Origin: Rhodoferax sp.
GTDB lineage: Bacteria > Pseudomonadota > Gammaproteobacteria > Burkholderiales > Burkholderiaceae_C
Assembly: GCA_026224975.1 (NCBI GenBank)
Contig: JAMFRW010000113.1
Coordinates: 1 to 37,106 of the forward strand
Direction: 5' to 3'
DNA length: 37,106 nt
Below are positions 22,162 through 30,900 of the stretch, piece after piece; the stretch's first letter is position 1; every line of letters begins with the position of its first letter. The position numbers were made by a program, and so were the translations under genes. The notes under the pieces were generated by a model. That model ran no database searches. It was not told where the DNA came from and was given only the letters and a program-made list of their open reading frames with translations.

Positions 22162-22938
22162 TCATTTTTCAACAAATGCGCGCTCGATCACGTAGTCTCC
22201 TGCTTGTCCGATGCCTTTGGAGATGGAAAAACCCTGTGAATCGAGCACCACGCGCAAATCCTTGAGCATCGCGGGGCCGCCGCAAATCATTGCGCGGTCG
22301 GTGGCGGGGTTCAAAGGGGGCAATCCGATGTCGGCGCAGAGTTTGCCGTTTTCGATCAGGGTGGTCAGCCGACCCTGATTCCGGAATGCCTCGCGCGTGA
22401 CCGTGGGGTAGTAGATGAGCTTGTCGCGAACCTGCTCGCCCAGGTAATCGTGTTTGGGTAATTCGGCTTCGATGAAATCGGCGTACGCCAGTTCGCTGCC
22501 GATGCGCACGCCGTGCACCAGCACCACTTTTTCAAAGCGCTCATAGGTGTCCGGGTCGCGGATGACGCTCATGAATGGCGCCAGGCCGGTGCCGGTCGCG
22601 AACAGGTACAAATTCTTCCCGGGCAACAGGTCCGACAGCACCAGGGTGCCGGTGGGCTTGCGGCCGATCAGCACCGGGTCGCCGACCTTCAAATGTTGCA
22701 AGCGTGAAGTGAGCGGGCCGTTTTCGACCTTGATGCTGAAGAACTCCAGCGTCTCTTCGTAGTGGGCGCTGGCGATGCTGTAGGCGCGCATCAGCGGCTT
22801 GCCGTCCACCTCCAGGCCCACCATCACAAAGTGCCCGCTCTCGAAGCGCAGGCTCGCGCCTCGCGTGCAGGTGAAGGTGAAGAGGGTGTCGTTCCAGTGA
22901 TGAACGCTGAGCACGCGCTCTGTGTCGAAAGCCGCCAT
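22162..22938 (-). CDS. fpr: Ferredoxin--NADP(+) reductase
   Basis: A 258-residue FAD enzyme that moves electrons between NADPH and ferredoxin or flavodoxin in the cytoplasm. The FAD-binding motif RAYSIAS (about 51-57), the NADP-binding GTGLAPFMS (about 116-124), VHGVRIGSELAY, and ICGGPAMLKDL are all present. The ending ERAFVEK is typical of bacterial class I (subclass A or B) Fpr. Length and start (MAAFDTERVLSVHHWNDTLFTF) match the family. Fpr supports iron-sulfur cluster repair, haem-oxygenase reactions and the SoxRS-type oxidative response. No SoxR/FinR site was identified in the 113-bp upstream gap. Confidence 0.95.
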   Translation of the reverse strand: MAAFDTERVLSVHHWNDTLFTFTCTRGASLRFESGHFVMVGLEVDGKPLMRAYSIASAHYEETLEFFSIKVENGPLTSRLQHLKVGDPVLIGRKPTGTLVLSDLLPGKNLYLFATGTGLAPFMSVIRDPDTYERFEKVVLVHGVRIGSELAYADFIEAELPKHDYLGEQVRDKLIYYPTVTREAFRNQGRLTTLIENGKLCADIGLPPLNPATDRAMICGGPAMLKDLRVVLDSQGFSISKGIGQAGDYVIERAFVEK

Positions 22939-23051
22939 GAGAATCGGGTCCGTTCAGGTGAGGTCTGGGGAAGGGTTGATGCGTATTTTCCTGCGACCTA
23001 TTTTCTGCCGAATTCTGGCCCGTCGATCTTGTGTGATGTCAAGGCGTGCTG

Positions 23052-24077
23052 CTACGGCATCGCCCGGCTGTAGGTGATCGACCCGTACGACTGCCGTTGA
23101 CGACTCGATTCGTATGGTGTGCTCGCGTTCTGCACCGAAAAGCTCAGCGACGACCCGGCCCAGCCGTAGCTCAGGCCCACCACGCCGAGCGCCTGTGAGC
23201 GGCGTTCGCGGATGTTGTCGCCATGGGCAGAGTCGCCGCCGATGTCGGCCCTGTAGAGTGCGCTGTCGCCCGACAAGCCGGCGTAGACGAACCAGCCGCT
23301 GCCGATCTGGAAAGGTTCGCCTCGGCGCCCGGCCACGCGCATGACGGTCGGAAAGCTGCGCTGCAACTGCGTGCCGTAGCGCAGCATCACCCCCGCGCCG
23401 ACGGTACCCTGCAGGCTGCCGACGGCGCCGCCGCCCAGCACCACCATGTCGCTGCTCGCGCCGCCGCCCCCGGTCGATGCGAAGCGCCAGGCGCGATAGC
23501 CTTCCGCGCTCACCAGCGCCTGGTTCGGCACCTGATGGGCCCAACCCTGCGGATGCTTGGAGCCGGTCAGCCGATGGGCGAAGCGCTGGGTCTGCGCCGC
23601 GCCGGAGGCCGGTCCGATGAGACCGAGGTCGAGCGCCAGCATGTCGGCCACGTCCGCGTCGTCGGCGTGCACAGAGACGTGCGTGGAGCGAAACACCAGC
23701 GAGCCCACGTACGGCGAATCGTTCGGGTCTGGCACAGCCCGCTCGATGTCGCTCGGCGTGGTGATGGTCTGCGTGATGCGCCAGGAGGCGAGCGTCGCCT
23801 GCGGCATGCCGAGCCAGGCCACGATGGGCGCCAGCAGAAACGGCGGCGCGATGCTGGCCTCTCCTGGTGAAGCGACGCGCGTCCAGGCGAAAGAAACGCC
23901 GCTGGAATAGCCGCCGTCCTGGCCGAAATAAACGTCGTCCTGAAAGTTGAGTGCACCGAAGGTCTCTTCGGCGGTGGCGCTGGTGGTGGCGGTGAAGGTG
24001 ACGCTGATCAGGGCCGCCGCAACAGCGGCTCGCAGCGGGTGGACGGTGGTGGAGTGGCTTGGCGTCGTATCCGTCAT
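23052..24077 (-). CDS. LpxR-like lipid A 3'-O-deacylase family outer-membrane protein (DUF2219)
   Basis: A 341-residue protein with a signal peptide (about 1-36, ending T-T-S-A-T-A) and a beta-barrel pattern of alternating residues ending in Y-S-R-A-M-P. The DUF2219 opening is recognisable as NFQDDVYFGQDGGYSSGVSFAW, where Salmonella LpxR has N-D followed by T-D-R-x-Y-T-N-G. A histidine is kept in GWAHQVPNQ, but the glutamate that usually follows in HQ-x-x-x-E-P is glutamine here, and N-D has become D-D. The family removes the 3'-linked acyloxyacyl chain from lipid A in the outer membrane. With these substitutions activity is uncertain. The start ATG 24077 is preferred; ATG 24110 would add 11 residues. 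Upstream is a 5-bp-arm palindrome AACAG-GG-CTGTT at 24166-24177. Confidence 0.8.
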   Translation of the reverse strand: MTDTTPSHSTTVHPLRAAVAAALISVTFTATTSATAEETFGALNFQDDVYFGQDGGYSSGVSFAWTRVASPGEASIAPPFLLAPIVAWLGMPQATLASWRITQTITTPSDIERAVPDPNDSPYVGSLVFRSTHVSVHADDADVADMLALDLGLIGPASGAAQTQRFAHRLTGSKHPQGWAHQVPNQALVSAEGYRAWRFASTGGGGASSDMVVLGGGAVGSLQGTVGAGVMLRYGTQLQRSFPTVMRVAGRRGEPFQIGSGWFVYAGLSGDSALYRADIGGDSAHGDNIRERRSQALGVVGLSYGWAGSSLSFSVQNASTPYESSRQRQSYGSITYSRAMP

Positions 24078-24265
24078 CAGGGGTACTTCGTAGACAGGTC
24101 GAACGCACATCGTGTGCGCGCCCGAAAGCGCTGGGTTGTACAGGACTTGCAGAAAAAGTGCATCGAACAGGGCTGTTAAGCAAGAGTTGCTCCCAGCCCT
24201 GACGTGACCTGCGTTTTCGCTCGACCTGCGCACGCATCCCGCGTGCGCCCCCGCGCCGTCGACGA

Positions 24266-25591
24266 TCAGCCCGCTGCAGCCGCAGGCATCACCATCCCCG
24301 CGCAATCGCCGAAGCCGATGCTGCGAAACCCGGCGCGCTCGCAGCGCGCGCGCAGCACCACCGTGTCGCCGTCCTGCAAGAAGGTGCGCCGCTCGCCATT
24401 CGGCAAGGCGATGGCCTCGCGCCCGCCTTGCGTGAGTTCCAGCAGCGAGCCACCCTGGCCGGGCAGCGGGCCGGATTGCGTGCCCGAGCCGAGCAGGTCG
24501 CCGGGCTGCAGGTTGCAGCCGCCCACGCTGTGGTGCGCCACCATCTGCGCGACCGTCCAGTACGCATCGCGGAAGTTCGATTCCATGAGCCGCGTGGCCG
24601 GCTCGCCTGCGGCGCGCATGGCATCGGTCTGAAGCCACACTTCGAGCTGCATGTCGAAGCCGCCGCGTTCGCGGTTGGCGGCGCTGTCGAGGTAGGGCAG
24701 CGGCTGCGGATCGTCGGCCGCGCGCGTCCACGGTGCGCGAAAAGGCTCCAACGCTTCCAACGTCACGATCCATGGCGAGACGGTGCTGGCGAAGTTCTTG
24801 GCGATGAAGGGGCCCAGCGGCTGGTATTCCCAGGCCTGCACGTCGCGCGCCGACCAGTCGTTCAGCAGCCCCAGGCCGAACACATGCTCTTCGGCATCAG
24901 CCATGCTCACGCGGCTGCCGAGATCGTTCGGCGTGGCGATGAAGGCGGCGACTTCGAGTTCGTAGTCCAGCCGCTGGGAGGCGCCGAGCTGGGGCGCATC
25001 GGCACCGCCCTTCAACTGGCCGAGCGGGCGCCGAAAGCGCTGGCCGCTCACGCCGATCGACGAGCTGCGGCCGTGGTAGCCGATCGGCACCCACTTGTAG
25101 TTGGGCAGCAGCGGGTTGTCGGGCCGGAACAGCTTGCCTACCGTCGTGGCGTGGTGGATGCCGGTGTAGAAATCGGTGTAGTCGCCGATGCGGCAGGGCA
25201 GCGCATGCTCGCAGCTCGCCTGGTCAGTGAGGCAAGGCTGAAGCTGTGCCTGCAAAGCGCTGCCGGTGGAAAGCGCTTGCGACAACGCCCGGCGCAGCGC
25301 CACCCGCACCGCGCGGCCGGCACCCATGAACGCGTTCAGCTCGCCCGGCGCGCAGGCGCGCAAGGCGTCGGTCACGTCGGCCGGCAGCACCTTCGCATCG
25401 CAGGCGGCGAGCAGGTCCACCACCCGGTCGCCGATGGCCACGCCGGGCCGAAAAGCCGCCGTGCTGCCCCGCGGGCGCACCATGCCGAACGGCAGGTTCT
25501 GGATGGGAAACTCGCTGCCTTCGGCGTTGGCCGAAGCCACCCAACTGGTGAGCGCGGCGTCATGCGTTGCATCGATGCGGGAGGTGGGCAT
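24266..25591 (-). CDS. fahA: Fumarylacetoacetase
   Basis: Last enzyme of homogentisate breakdown: hydrolyses 4-fumarylacetoacetate to fumarate and acetoacetate. The 441-residue chain matches the family (about 420-440). Metal and catalytic residues are in place: the D in DYTDFYTGIHHATTVGKLFRP with the catalytic H, the E-x-E of YELEVAAFI, the D of LLNDWSARDVQAWEY and the K of GPFIAKNF. NYKWVPIGYHGR and GSGTQSGP are also typical. The start ATG 25591 is only two bases after the hmgA stop, and its ribosome site AAGGAG is formed by the last two codons of hmgA. An in-frame open stretch continues upstream but is antisense to nothing and overlaps hmgA. It is the last gene in the operon; 188 bp separate it from the next gene. 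Confidence 0.97.
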   Translation of the reverse strand: MPTSRIDATHDAALTSWVASANAEGSEFPIQNLPFGMVRPRGSTAAFRPGVAIGDRVVDLLAACDAKVLPADVTDALRACAPGELNAFMGAGRAVRVALRRALSQALSTGSALQAQLQPCLTDQASCEHALPCRIGDYTDFYTGIHHATTVGKLFRPDNPLLPNYKWVPIGYHGRSSSIGVSGQRFRRPLGQLKGGADAPQLGASQRLDYELEVAAFIATPNDLGSRVSMADAEEHVFGLGLLNDWSARDVQAWEYQPLGPFIAKNFASTVSPWIVTLEALEPFRAPWTRAADDPQPLPYLDSAANRERGGFDMQLEVWLQTDAMRAAGEPATRLMESNFRDAYWTVAQMVAHHSVGGCNLQPGDLLGSGTQSGPLPGQGGSLLELTQGGREAIALPNGERRTFLQDGDTVVLRARCERAGFRSIGFGDCAGMVMPAAAAG

Positions 25592-25593
25592 GG

Positions 25594-26889
25594 TCACTCC
25601 TTGTACTGGTCGCGCAGGCCTTGCCAGCAGCTCGCGTACTGCGCATCGAGCGCGCCGCCGGCGAGGGCAAATTCGGTCGGGATGAAGCGGTAGCGGCTCT
25701 CGAACATGAAGGCCAGCGTGCCGTCGAGTTTTTGCGGTTGCAGCGTGCTGCCCGAAGCGCGCTCGAAGGCTTCGGCATCCGGCCCGTGCGGCACCATGCT
25801 GTTGTGAAGGCTCGCGCCGCCCGGCTTGAAGCCTTCGGGCTTGGCGTCGTACTGGCCGTAGACCAGGCCCATGAATTCGCTCATGTGGTTGCGGTGGAAC
25901 CAGGGCGGGCGAAAGGTGTTTTCCATCACCAGCCAGCGCGGAGGGAAGATCACGAAATCGCAATTCGCCGTGCCCGGCGTGTCGCTCGGCGAGGTCAGCA
26001 CGGTAAAGATCGACGGGTCTGGGTGATCGAAGCTGATCGAGCCGATGGTCATGAAATTGGCCGTGTCGTACTTGCACGGCGTGAGGTTGCCGTGCCAGGC
26101 GACCACGTCGAAGGGCGTGCGCGCGAGCGTCGAAGTCCACAAGCGCCCGCCGAATTTCTTGATCAGTTCATACGCCCCGCCCGGCGCCTCGAAGGCCGCC
26201 ACGGGCGCCAGAAAATCGCGGGCGTTCGCCAGGCCGTTCGAGCCGATGGGGCCGAGCTCGGGCAAGTCGAACATCGCGCCGTGGTTCTCGCACACATAAC
26301 CGCGCGACGCGCCATCGGGCAGCGCCACCTTGAACGCCATGCCGCGCGGCAGCAGCAGGACCTCGCCCGGTTTGGCTTCGAGCACGCCGAGCTCTGTTGT
26401 CACGACCAGCCGCCCTTGCTGCGGCACGACCAGCATTTCGCCGTCCGCATTGACGAAGGCGCGCCGGTCCATGCTGCGGTTGGCCAGGTACACGTGAACC
26501 GCCATGCCGGTCTGCGCTTCCACATCGCCATTGAGCGCGAGCGTGTGCATGCCTTCGACGAAATCCAGCGGCTGCTCCGGAATCGCGAACGGGCTCCAGC
26601 GCAACGGCTCCGGCGGCAGCGCAGCGCCTTGCAACGCGCCGGTGCGCCAGAGGGGCTGGGCGAAGGGCACATAACCGCCGGCCACGACGGAAGGCTGGCG
26701 GCGGTAAAGCCAGCTGCGCCGGTTGGACGCGCGTGGCGCGGTGAAGGCCGTGCCCGAAACCAGCTCCGGGTAAAGATCGAAGGGCGCGCGCTGCGGGCTG
26801 TTGCGGCCTTGGGGCAGCGCGCCGGCAGTCGCTTCGGTGGCGAACTCGTTGCCGAAGCCGCTCTGGTAGGCGCGGGTGTCTTGGGTCAT
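25594..26889 (-). CDS. hmgA: Homogentisate 1,2-dioxygenase
   Basis: Non-haem iron enzyme that opens the ring of homogentisate to give 4-maleylacetoacetate. The 431-residue length is as expected. Iron ligands match the human enzyme: the H and E of [11 protein letters not shown] and the H of [21 protein letters not shown] at the N-terminus, [25 protein letters not shown] and [11 protein letters not shown] are strongly conserved. The ATG at 26889 overlaps the stop of the DUF2783 gene by ATGA. Although the frame is open further upstream, [16 protein letters not shown] is the family start. The pathway is used for tyrosine, phenylacetate derivatives and some lignin aromatics. Confidence 0.98.
   Translation of the reverse strand: MTQDTRAYQSGFGNEFATEATAGALPQGRNSPQRAPFDLYPELVSGTAFTAPRASNRRSWLYRRQPSVVAGGYVPFAQPLWRTGALQGAALPPEPLRWSPFAIPEQPLDFVEGMHTLALNGDVEAQTGMAVHVYLANRSMDRRAFVNADGEMLVVPQQGRLVVTTELGVLEAKPGEVLLLPRGMAFKVALPDGASRGYVCENHGAMFDLPELGPIGSNGLANARDFLAPVAAFEAPGGAYELIKKFGGRLWTSTLARTPFDVVAWHGNLTPCKYDTANFMTIGSISFDHPDPSIFTVLTSPSDTPGTANCDFVIFPPRWLVMENTFRPPWFHRNHMSEFMGLVYGQYDAKPEGFKPGGASLHNSMVPHGPDAEAFERASGSTLQPQKLDGTLAFMFESRYRFIPTEFALAGGALDAQYASCWQGLRDQYKE
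25597..25602 (-). promoter_or_regulatory. Ribosome binding site of fahA inside the hmgA end
   Basis: AAGGAG on the minus strand is at once the final Lys-Glu codons of hmgA and an ideal Shine-Dalgarno sequence five bases from the fahA ATG. The TGA of hmgA lies between. The fahA start therefore depends on ribosomes ending hmgA or on this shared site. Confidence 0.85.
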
Positions 26890-27107
26890 GGTGCGGGTGT
26901 CGGTGATGTTGCCGGAAGCACGCTGCTGCGTGCCAGCGCAAGCGCCTGGCCCAGCGCCGCCGCGTCGCCGATGTGGTTGGCCAGCAGCAGCACCAGCTTG
27001 GCGTTGAGTTCGTGGCTTGCCGCAGTGGGCAGGTCGCGGTGCGCGTCGATCAACGATTCGTAGAAGTCGTCGGGCGCGTCGAAGTGGCTGTCGGTGATCA
27101 GGTTCAT
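26886..27107 (-). CDS. DUF2783 domain protein
   Basis: A 73-residue protein of the DUF2783 family, known mainly from proteobacterial aromatic catabolism operons. It reads [20 protein letters not shown], then [40 protein letters not shown]. The pattern is two amphipathic helices with the conserved D-D-F-Y-E and [14 protein letters not shown] stretches. No catalytic residues can be named. The start overlaps the monooxygenase stop by ATGA, and the stop overlaps hmgA's start by ATGA, so it is translated between the two enzymes. It may be a small subunit or stabiliser of the monooxygenase, by context only. Confidence 0.9.
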   Translation of the reverse strand: MNLITDSHFDAPDDFYESLIDAHRDLPTAASHELNAKLVLLLANHIGDAAALGQALALARSSVLPATSPTPAP

Positions 27108-28825
27108 GGCGTCGAATCGTTCGATGGCAGCGCGAGGGCTCGCCGCAAGGCGGCACGGAAAGCGGTGGCGTCCAGTGTGCGCCAGCGCGCGCAGACGTGT
27201 TGATCCGGGCGCACGAGATAGACGGTGCCGGGCCGGGCATCGAAGCGCTGCGCTGCGAGGCCTTCGGTGTCTTCGAGGGTTGTGGTCAAGTTGGTCGTCG
27301 GCGTGGGCGATCCACGTTGGACGACATGAACCACCGACAACGCCGCCATCCCGTCGGCGGCACCTTGCAGCGCACTTGCCGCCGCCGAATCGTCGAATAC
27401 CAGCGCGGTGAAACCGTCACCGCCGACACGGCCGAGCAGCCAGCCCGCGCCGTTGCCCATGCCAGCCATGTCGCGCATCGGCGCATCCACCGCACACGCA
27501 CCCGGCACCATCGCGCCGTCGAACACATCCCCATCCGGCGTGTTCAACGGCGACCCGTGCAGCGTGGTCGGCGTCGAGAGCCGGCCGCTGTTGACCAGCG
27601 TTCGCGCGAACGCATGCGCCTTCGCCAGGTCGAGCACCGCATTGCGGAACAGGCGGCTGATCTCGCTCTTCGGCGTGATGAAGTCGGTGGCGCGCGTGGA
27701 GTGGCGGATGTTCTCGTCGGCCGCGGCTTCGCGCTCGCTCGCGTAGCTGTTCAGCAGCGCATCGGGCGCCTCGCCGCGCAGCACGGCAGCGAGCTTCCAG
27801 CCGAGGTTGTCGGCATCCTGCACGCCGGAGTTCGCACCTCGCGCGCCGAACGGCGAAACGCCGTGCGCCGCGTCGCCGGCGAACAGCACGCGGCCATGCC
27901 GGAAGCGCTCCATGCGTGTGCAGGAGAAGGTGTAGACGCTGGCCCATTCGAGTGTGAATTCGGCCTCCGCGCCGAGCAGCGCCTTCACCCGCGGCACGAT
28001 GTTGTGCGGCTTCTTCTCTTCCTCCGGATCAGCTTCCCAGCCGAGCTGGAAATCGATGCGCCACACGTTGTCGGGCTGGCGATGCAGCAACACCGATTGG
28101 TTCGGATGAAACGGCGGGTCGAACCAGAACCAACGCTCCGAGGGGAAGGGCGCTTCCATCTTCACATCGGCGATCAAGAATCGATCGCGAAAGGTCTGGC
28201 CCTTGCTCTCCAGCCCCAACTGCTTGCGCACCGCCGAGCGCGATCCGTCGCAGGCAATCACATGATCGGCGCGCAGCGTGTACGGACCTTCCGGCATGGT
28301 GATCGTCAGCGTCACGCAGTCATCCTCAGTCGAACCCGCGGGCTCGACTTGCGTGACCTCGTTCTTCCAGCGCAGATCGATGTTCGGCAACTGCGCCGCA
28401 CGCTCGGCGAGATAACCTTCGACGTAGTACTGCTGCAGATTGATGAAGGCCGGCCGCTGGTGGCCTGTTTGCGCCAGCAGATCGAAGCTGTAGATCTGAG
28501 CATCGCGAAAGTAGAGCCGACCCACGTTCCACGAGACGCCCTTGTCCACCATGCGCTGGCCGCAGCCCAGGCGGTCGAAGATCTCCAGCGTGCGCTTGGC
28601 AAAGCAGATGGCGCGCGAACCGGTCGAGAGGCGATGGTCGTTGTCCAGCAGCACCACGCGCACGCCGCGCTGCGCCAGGTCGATCGCCAGGCTCAGGCCG
28701 ACAGGGCCGGCGCCGACGATGACGACCGGGTGGCGGGCAGGCTCAGCCGACCGCTGATCGGCGTGGCGCTGGTAGGCGAATTCGAGCGCCTGGAAGTCGC
28801 GCTCGGTGGCTGTCTCGGTCGGCAT
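27104..28825 (-). CDS. FAD-dependent aromatic monooxygenase (class A, MhpA/PheA-like)
   Basis: A 573-residue flavoprotein hydroxylase. The Rossmann motif is [21 protein letters not shown] (GAGPVG at about 38-43), the DG motif is [16 protein letters not shown] and the GD motif is [24 protein letters not shown]. The C-terminal thioredoxin-like domain, with [17 protein letters not shown] and [14 protein letters not shown], places it with MhpA/phenol hydroxylases. It would use NAD(P)H and oxygen to hydroxylate an aromatic ring. Given the operon, the product may be homogentisate or a precursor, for example from a hydroxyphenylacetate; this is inferred. The ATG 28825 gives the natural N-terminus; its ribosome site is weak. 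Sixteen extra codons are open upstream. The stop overlaps the DUF2783 start. Confidence 0.92.
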   Translation of the reverse strand: MPTETATERDFQALEFAYQRHADQRSAEPARHPVVIVGAGPVGLSLAIDLAQRGVRVVLLDNDHRLSTGSRAICFAKRTLEIFDRLGCGQRMVDKGVSWNVGRLYFRDAQIYSFDLLAQTGHQRPAFINLQQYYVEGYLAERAAQLPNIDLRWKNEVTQVEPAGSTEDDCVTLTITMPEGPYTLRADHVIACDGSRSAVRKQLGLESKGQTFRDRFLIADVKMEAPFPSERWFWFDPPFHPNQSVLLHRQPDNVWRIDFQLGWEADPEEEKKPHNIVPRVKALLGAEAEFTLEWASVYTFSCTRMERFRHGRVLFAGDAAHGVSPFGARGANSGVQDADNLGWKLAAVLRGEAPDALLNSYASEREAAADENIRHSTRATDFITPKSEISRLFRNAVLDLAKAHAFARTLVNSGRLSTPTTLHGSPLNTPDGDVFDGAMVPGACAVDAPMRDMAGMGNGAGWLLGRVGGDGFTALVFDDSAAASALQGAADGMAALSVVHVVQRGSPTPTTNLTTTLEDTEGLAAQRFDARPGTVYLVRPDQHVCARWRTLDATAFRAALRRALALPSNDSTP

Positions 28826-28851
28826 GTACTGAGCCCTGTCGCTGTGAAGCT

Positions 28852-29820
28852 TCAGCCTTCGAGCGTGTTCCACATCTCGGTGTCACGCTCGGCCGTCCAG
28901 ATGCGCGGGTGCACGTGGCCGGTGGCTTCGTCGTAGGCGCGGGTCACGTCGAAGGGCATGCAGTGGTCGAAGATCACCCAGTGGCCGTAACGCGGCTTGA
29001 GCGCGGCGTAGGTGTCCTTGTAGATCTGGTTCAGGCCCAGGCCTTGCGCCACGCCGTTGTTGACCAGCGTGTAGACATCCGAGATGAAGGCGCGCGTGGA
29101 GGCGATGGCCTTGCCCACATCGGCCGCGGTTTCGAGCGCGGCGCCGCGGCCGGGCACGAGCTTCTCGAACTTGTATTCGGCCAAGCGGTCCAGCGTGGTC
29201 GGCCAGTCCTTGAAGTAGCAGTCGCCGGCATAGGCGGTGCTCTGGTATTCGACCAGGTCACCCGAGAAGCAGATCTTCTGGTCTTCCAGATAGGCGATGG
29301 TGTCGCCCTTGGTGTGGCCGCGGCCGATCTGCGCGATCTTGACTTCGAGCTTGCCGAGCCACACGCTCATCGTGCCGTCGAAGGTCATGGTCGGCCAGGT
29401 GAGGCCGGCGGGCACGGATTCGACATTGCGGAACAGTCGCGGAAAACGCCCGATCTCGCTCGCCTTGTCTTGCTCGCCGCGCTCGACGATCAGGTCATAG
29501 GTGTCGCGGCTGGCGATGATCTGCTGCGCGCCTTCGGCGAAGTAGGCCGAGGCGCCCAGCACGCGCACCGCGTGGTAGTGCGAGAGCAGCACGTACTTGA
29601 TGGGCAGCGGCGTGATCTCGCGAATGCGACGGATCACGTCCTGCGCCATCACCGGCGTGGCCTGCGTGTCCACCACCATCACCGCCTCGTCGCCGATGAA
29701 CACGCCGGTGTTCGGGTCGCCCTCGGCCGTGTAGGCATAGGCGTTCTCCGAAAGCCGCGTGAACGAAACCGTTTTTTCGGCCAGATCGGCCTGGCTGGCG
29801 AACACCTTGGGTTGGGACAT
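28852..29820 (-). CDS. MBL-fold metallo-hydrolase with altered metal motif
   Basis: First gene of the homogentisate operon, 322 aa, of the metallo-beta-lactamase fold. The first metal motif reads H81-Y-H83-A-V85-R86 where the canonical form is H-x-H-x-D-H, so both ligands of the second metal site are lost. The other ligands seem present: H169 in GRGHTKGDT and D188 in CFSGDLVE, with a later H in FDHCMPFD. A single-metal site or a non-hydrolytic role is possible. I recall similar HYHAVR sequences in MBL proteins of aromatic clusters, so this may be a true subfamily trait. It could act on an ester, lactone or thioester, or repair an oxidised intermediate. The gene is divergent from the IclR regulator, with a 26-bp gap to the monooxygenase. 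Confidence 0.88.
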   Translation of the reverse strand: MSQPKVFASQADLAEKTVSFTRLSENAYAYTAEGDPNTGVFIGDEAVMVVDTQATPVMAQDVIRRIREITPLPIKYVLLSHYHAVRVLGASAYFAEGAQQIIASRDTYDLIVERGEQDKASEIGRFPRLFRNVESVPAGLTWPTMTFDGTMSVWLGKLEVKIAQIGRGHTKGDTIAYLEDQKICFSGDLVEYQSTAYAGDCYFKDWPTTLDRLAEYKFEKLVPGRGAALETAADVGKAIASTRAFISDVYTLVNNGVAQGLGLNQIYKDTYAALKPRYGHWVIFDHCMPFDVTRAYDEATGHVHPRIWTAERDTEMWNTLEG

Positions 29821-29868
29821 GGGAGCCTCGGGAATGAAGGGGATGAAATGAAAGGGGTCGGCCGAAGA

Positions 29869-29889
29869 ATTCGTTTTAGGACAACGAAT
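29869..29889. promoter_or_regulatory. Candidate IclR operator (7-bp inverted repeat)
   Basis: ATTCGTT-TTAGGAC-AACGAAT is a perfect inverted repeat with 7-bp arms and 7-bp spacer, 49 bp upstream of the MBL start. Another half site, AACGAAT, lies at 29915-29921. A second family of repeats, GTCTAA, occurs at 29911, 29934 and 29960 (23 and 26 bp apart). IclR proteins bind such paired sites, often with several copies, in divergent regions. Binding by the neighbouring regulator is inferred. Confidence 0.5.
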
Positions 29890-30016
29890 CTGCTATCAGC
29901 GAATGTGGAAGTCTAACGAATGAATCCGCCAATGTCTAATCCAGCGGCGGCTGCGTGGTGTCTAATCGCCCGCAGAATCGCAACGAACGCGAACGAGCGC
30001 CCAAGAAGCAAACATC

Positions 30017-30859
30017 ATGGCCCCACCCATCACCCGCGCGCAACGCGGGATTCAGAGCATTGAAGTCGGCGCGCGCCTGTTGGTGGCGCTCGCCAACCAC
30101 GGCGGCCCAATGGCGCTGAAAGACATTGCCCGCGAGGCCGGCATGGCGGCGGCCAAGGCACATCCGTATCTCGTGAGCTTCGGCCGCGCCGGGCTGATCG
30201 AGCAAGATGAAGCGAGCGGCCGCTACTTCCTCGGCCCGCTTGCGTTGCAACTCGGCATGATCAGCCTGCAGCAATCCGACCCGGTTCATGTGGCCACGCC
30301 GCTCATCGCCGAGCTGGCGCAGCGCAGCGGCCACACCATGGCACTCGCCGTGTGGGGATCGCGCGGCGCGACCATCGTTCGCGTCGAAGAATCGCCCGCG
30401 GCCGTGCACGTGAACATGCGGCACGGCACGGTGTTCTCGCTGACCGACACGGCCTCCGGCCGGCTCTTTGCCGCCTACCTCGATGCGGCGGTCATCAAGG
30501 CCGTGCTGGAATCCGAACGCCGTCGCGAGAAGGCCGAGCGAAGCGTCGAACGTGGCAAGGATCGGGGCATGCCGCCACCACGCGCGCTGCCGAGCTGGAA
30601 GGAATTCGAATCGCAGCTTGCGTCGGTACGCGACTCGGTGCGCCAACACGGCCTGAGCCGCTCCGAAGGTGAAGTGGTGCACGGCATCAACGCGATGGCC
30701 GCGCCGGTCTTCGACCACACCGGCGCCATGGTGCTGTGCATCACCGCCATCGGCCCGGCCGGCACTTTCGACACGGCGCCCAAGGGGTTGCTGGCCCAAT
30801 CGCTCAAGGCCTGCGCGGCGCAAGTGTCGCAACGGCTCGGCGCGCCCGAATTGCGTTAA
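30017..30859 (+). CDS. IclR-family transcriptional regulator
   Basis: A 280-residue regulator with an N-terminal winged helix (about 10-75: GIQSIEVGARLLVALANHGGPMALKDIAREAGM) and a C-terminal effector domain (about 90-270) of GAF-like fold. LIEQDEASGRYFLGPLALQLG is the usual wing-to-linker region and GTVFSLTDTASGRLFAAYL the effector pocket edge. Recognition helix residues A-A-A-K-A-H-P-Y-L match the family S-x-x-x-x-Y-L pattern. It is divergent from the MBL/monooxygenase/hmgA/fahA operon across 196 bp that holds a palindrome, so it is the probable regulator; the effector may be a pathway acid such as homogentisate or a hydroxyphenylacetate. The GST gene follows after 41 bp on the same strand. 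Confidence 0.93.
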   Translation: MAPPITRAQRGIQSIEVGARLLVALANHGGPMALKDIAREAGMAAAKAHPYLVSFGRAGLIEQDEASGRYFLGPLALQLGMISLQQSDPVHVATPLIAELAQRSGHTMALAVWGSRGATIVRVEESPAAVHVNMRHGTVFSLTDTASGRLFAAYLDAAVIKAVLESERRREKAERSVERGKDRGMPPPRALPSWKEFESQLASVRDSVRQHGLSRSEGEVVHGINAMAAPVFDHTGAMVLCITAIGPAGTFDTAPKGLLAQSLKACAAQVSQRLGAPELR

Positions 30860-30900
30860 GGTCGCAGAACAGCCCGAAGCGGCGATGCGAAGGAGCGGCC

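Noticed and set aside
24428-28936. Plus-strand frames of 421, 498 and 579 codons
   Set aside because: Shadows of fahA, hmgA and the monooxygenase, each of which has clear catalytic motifs on the minus strand.
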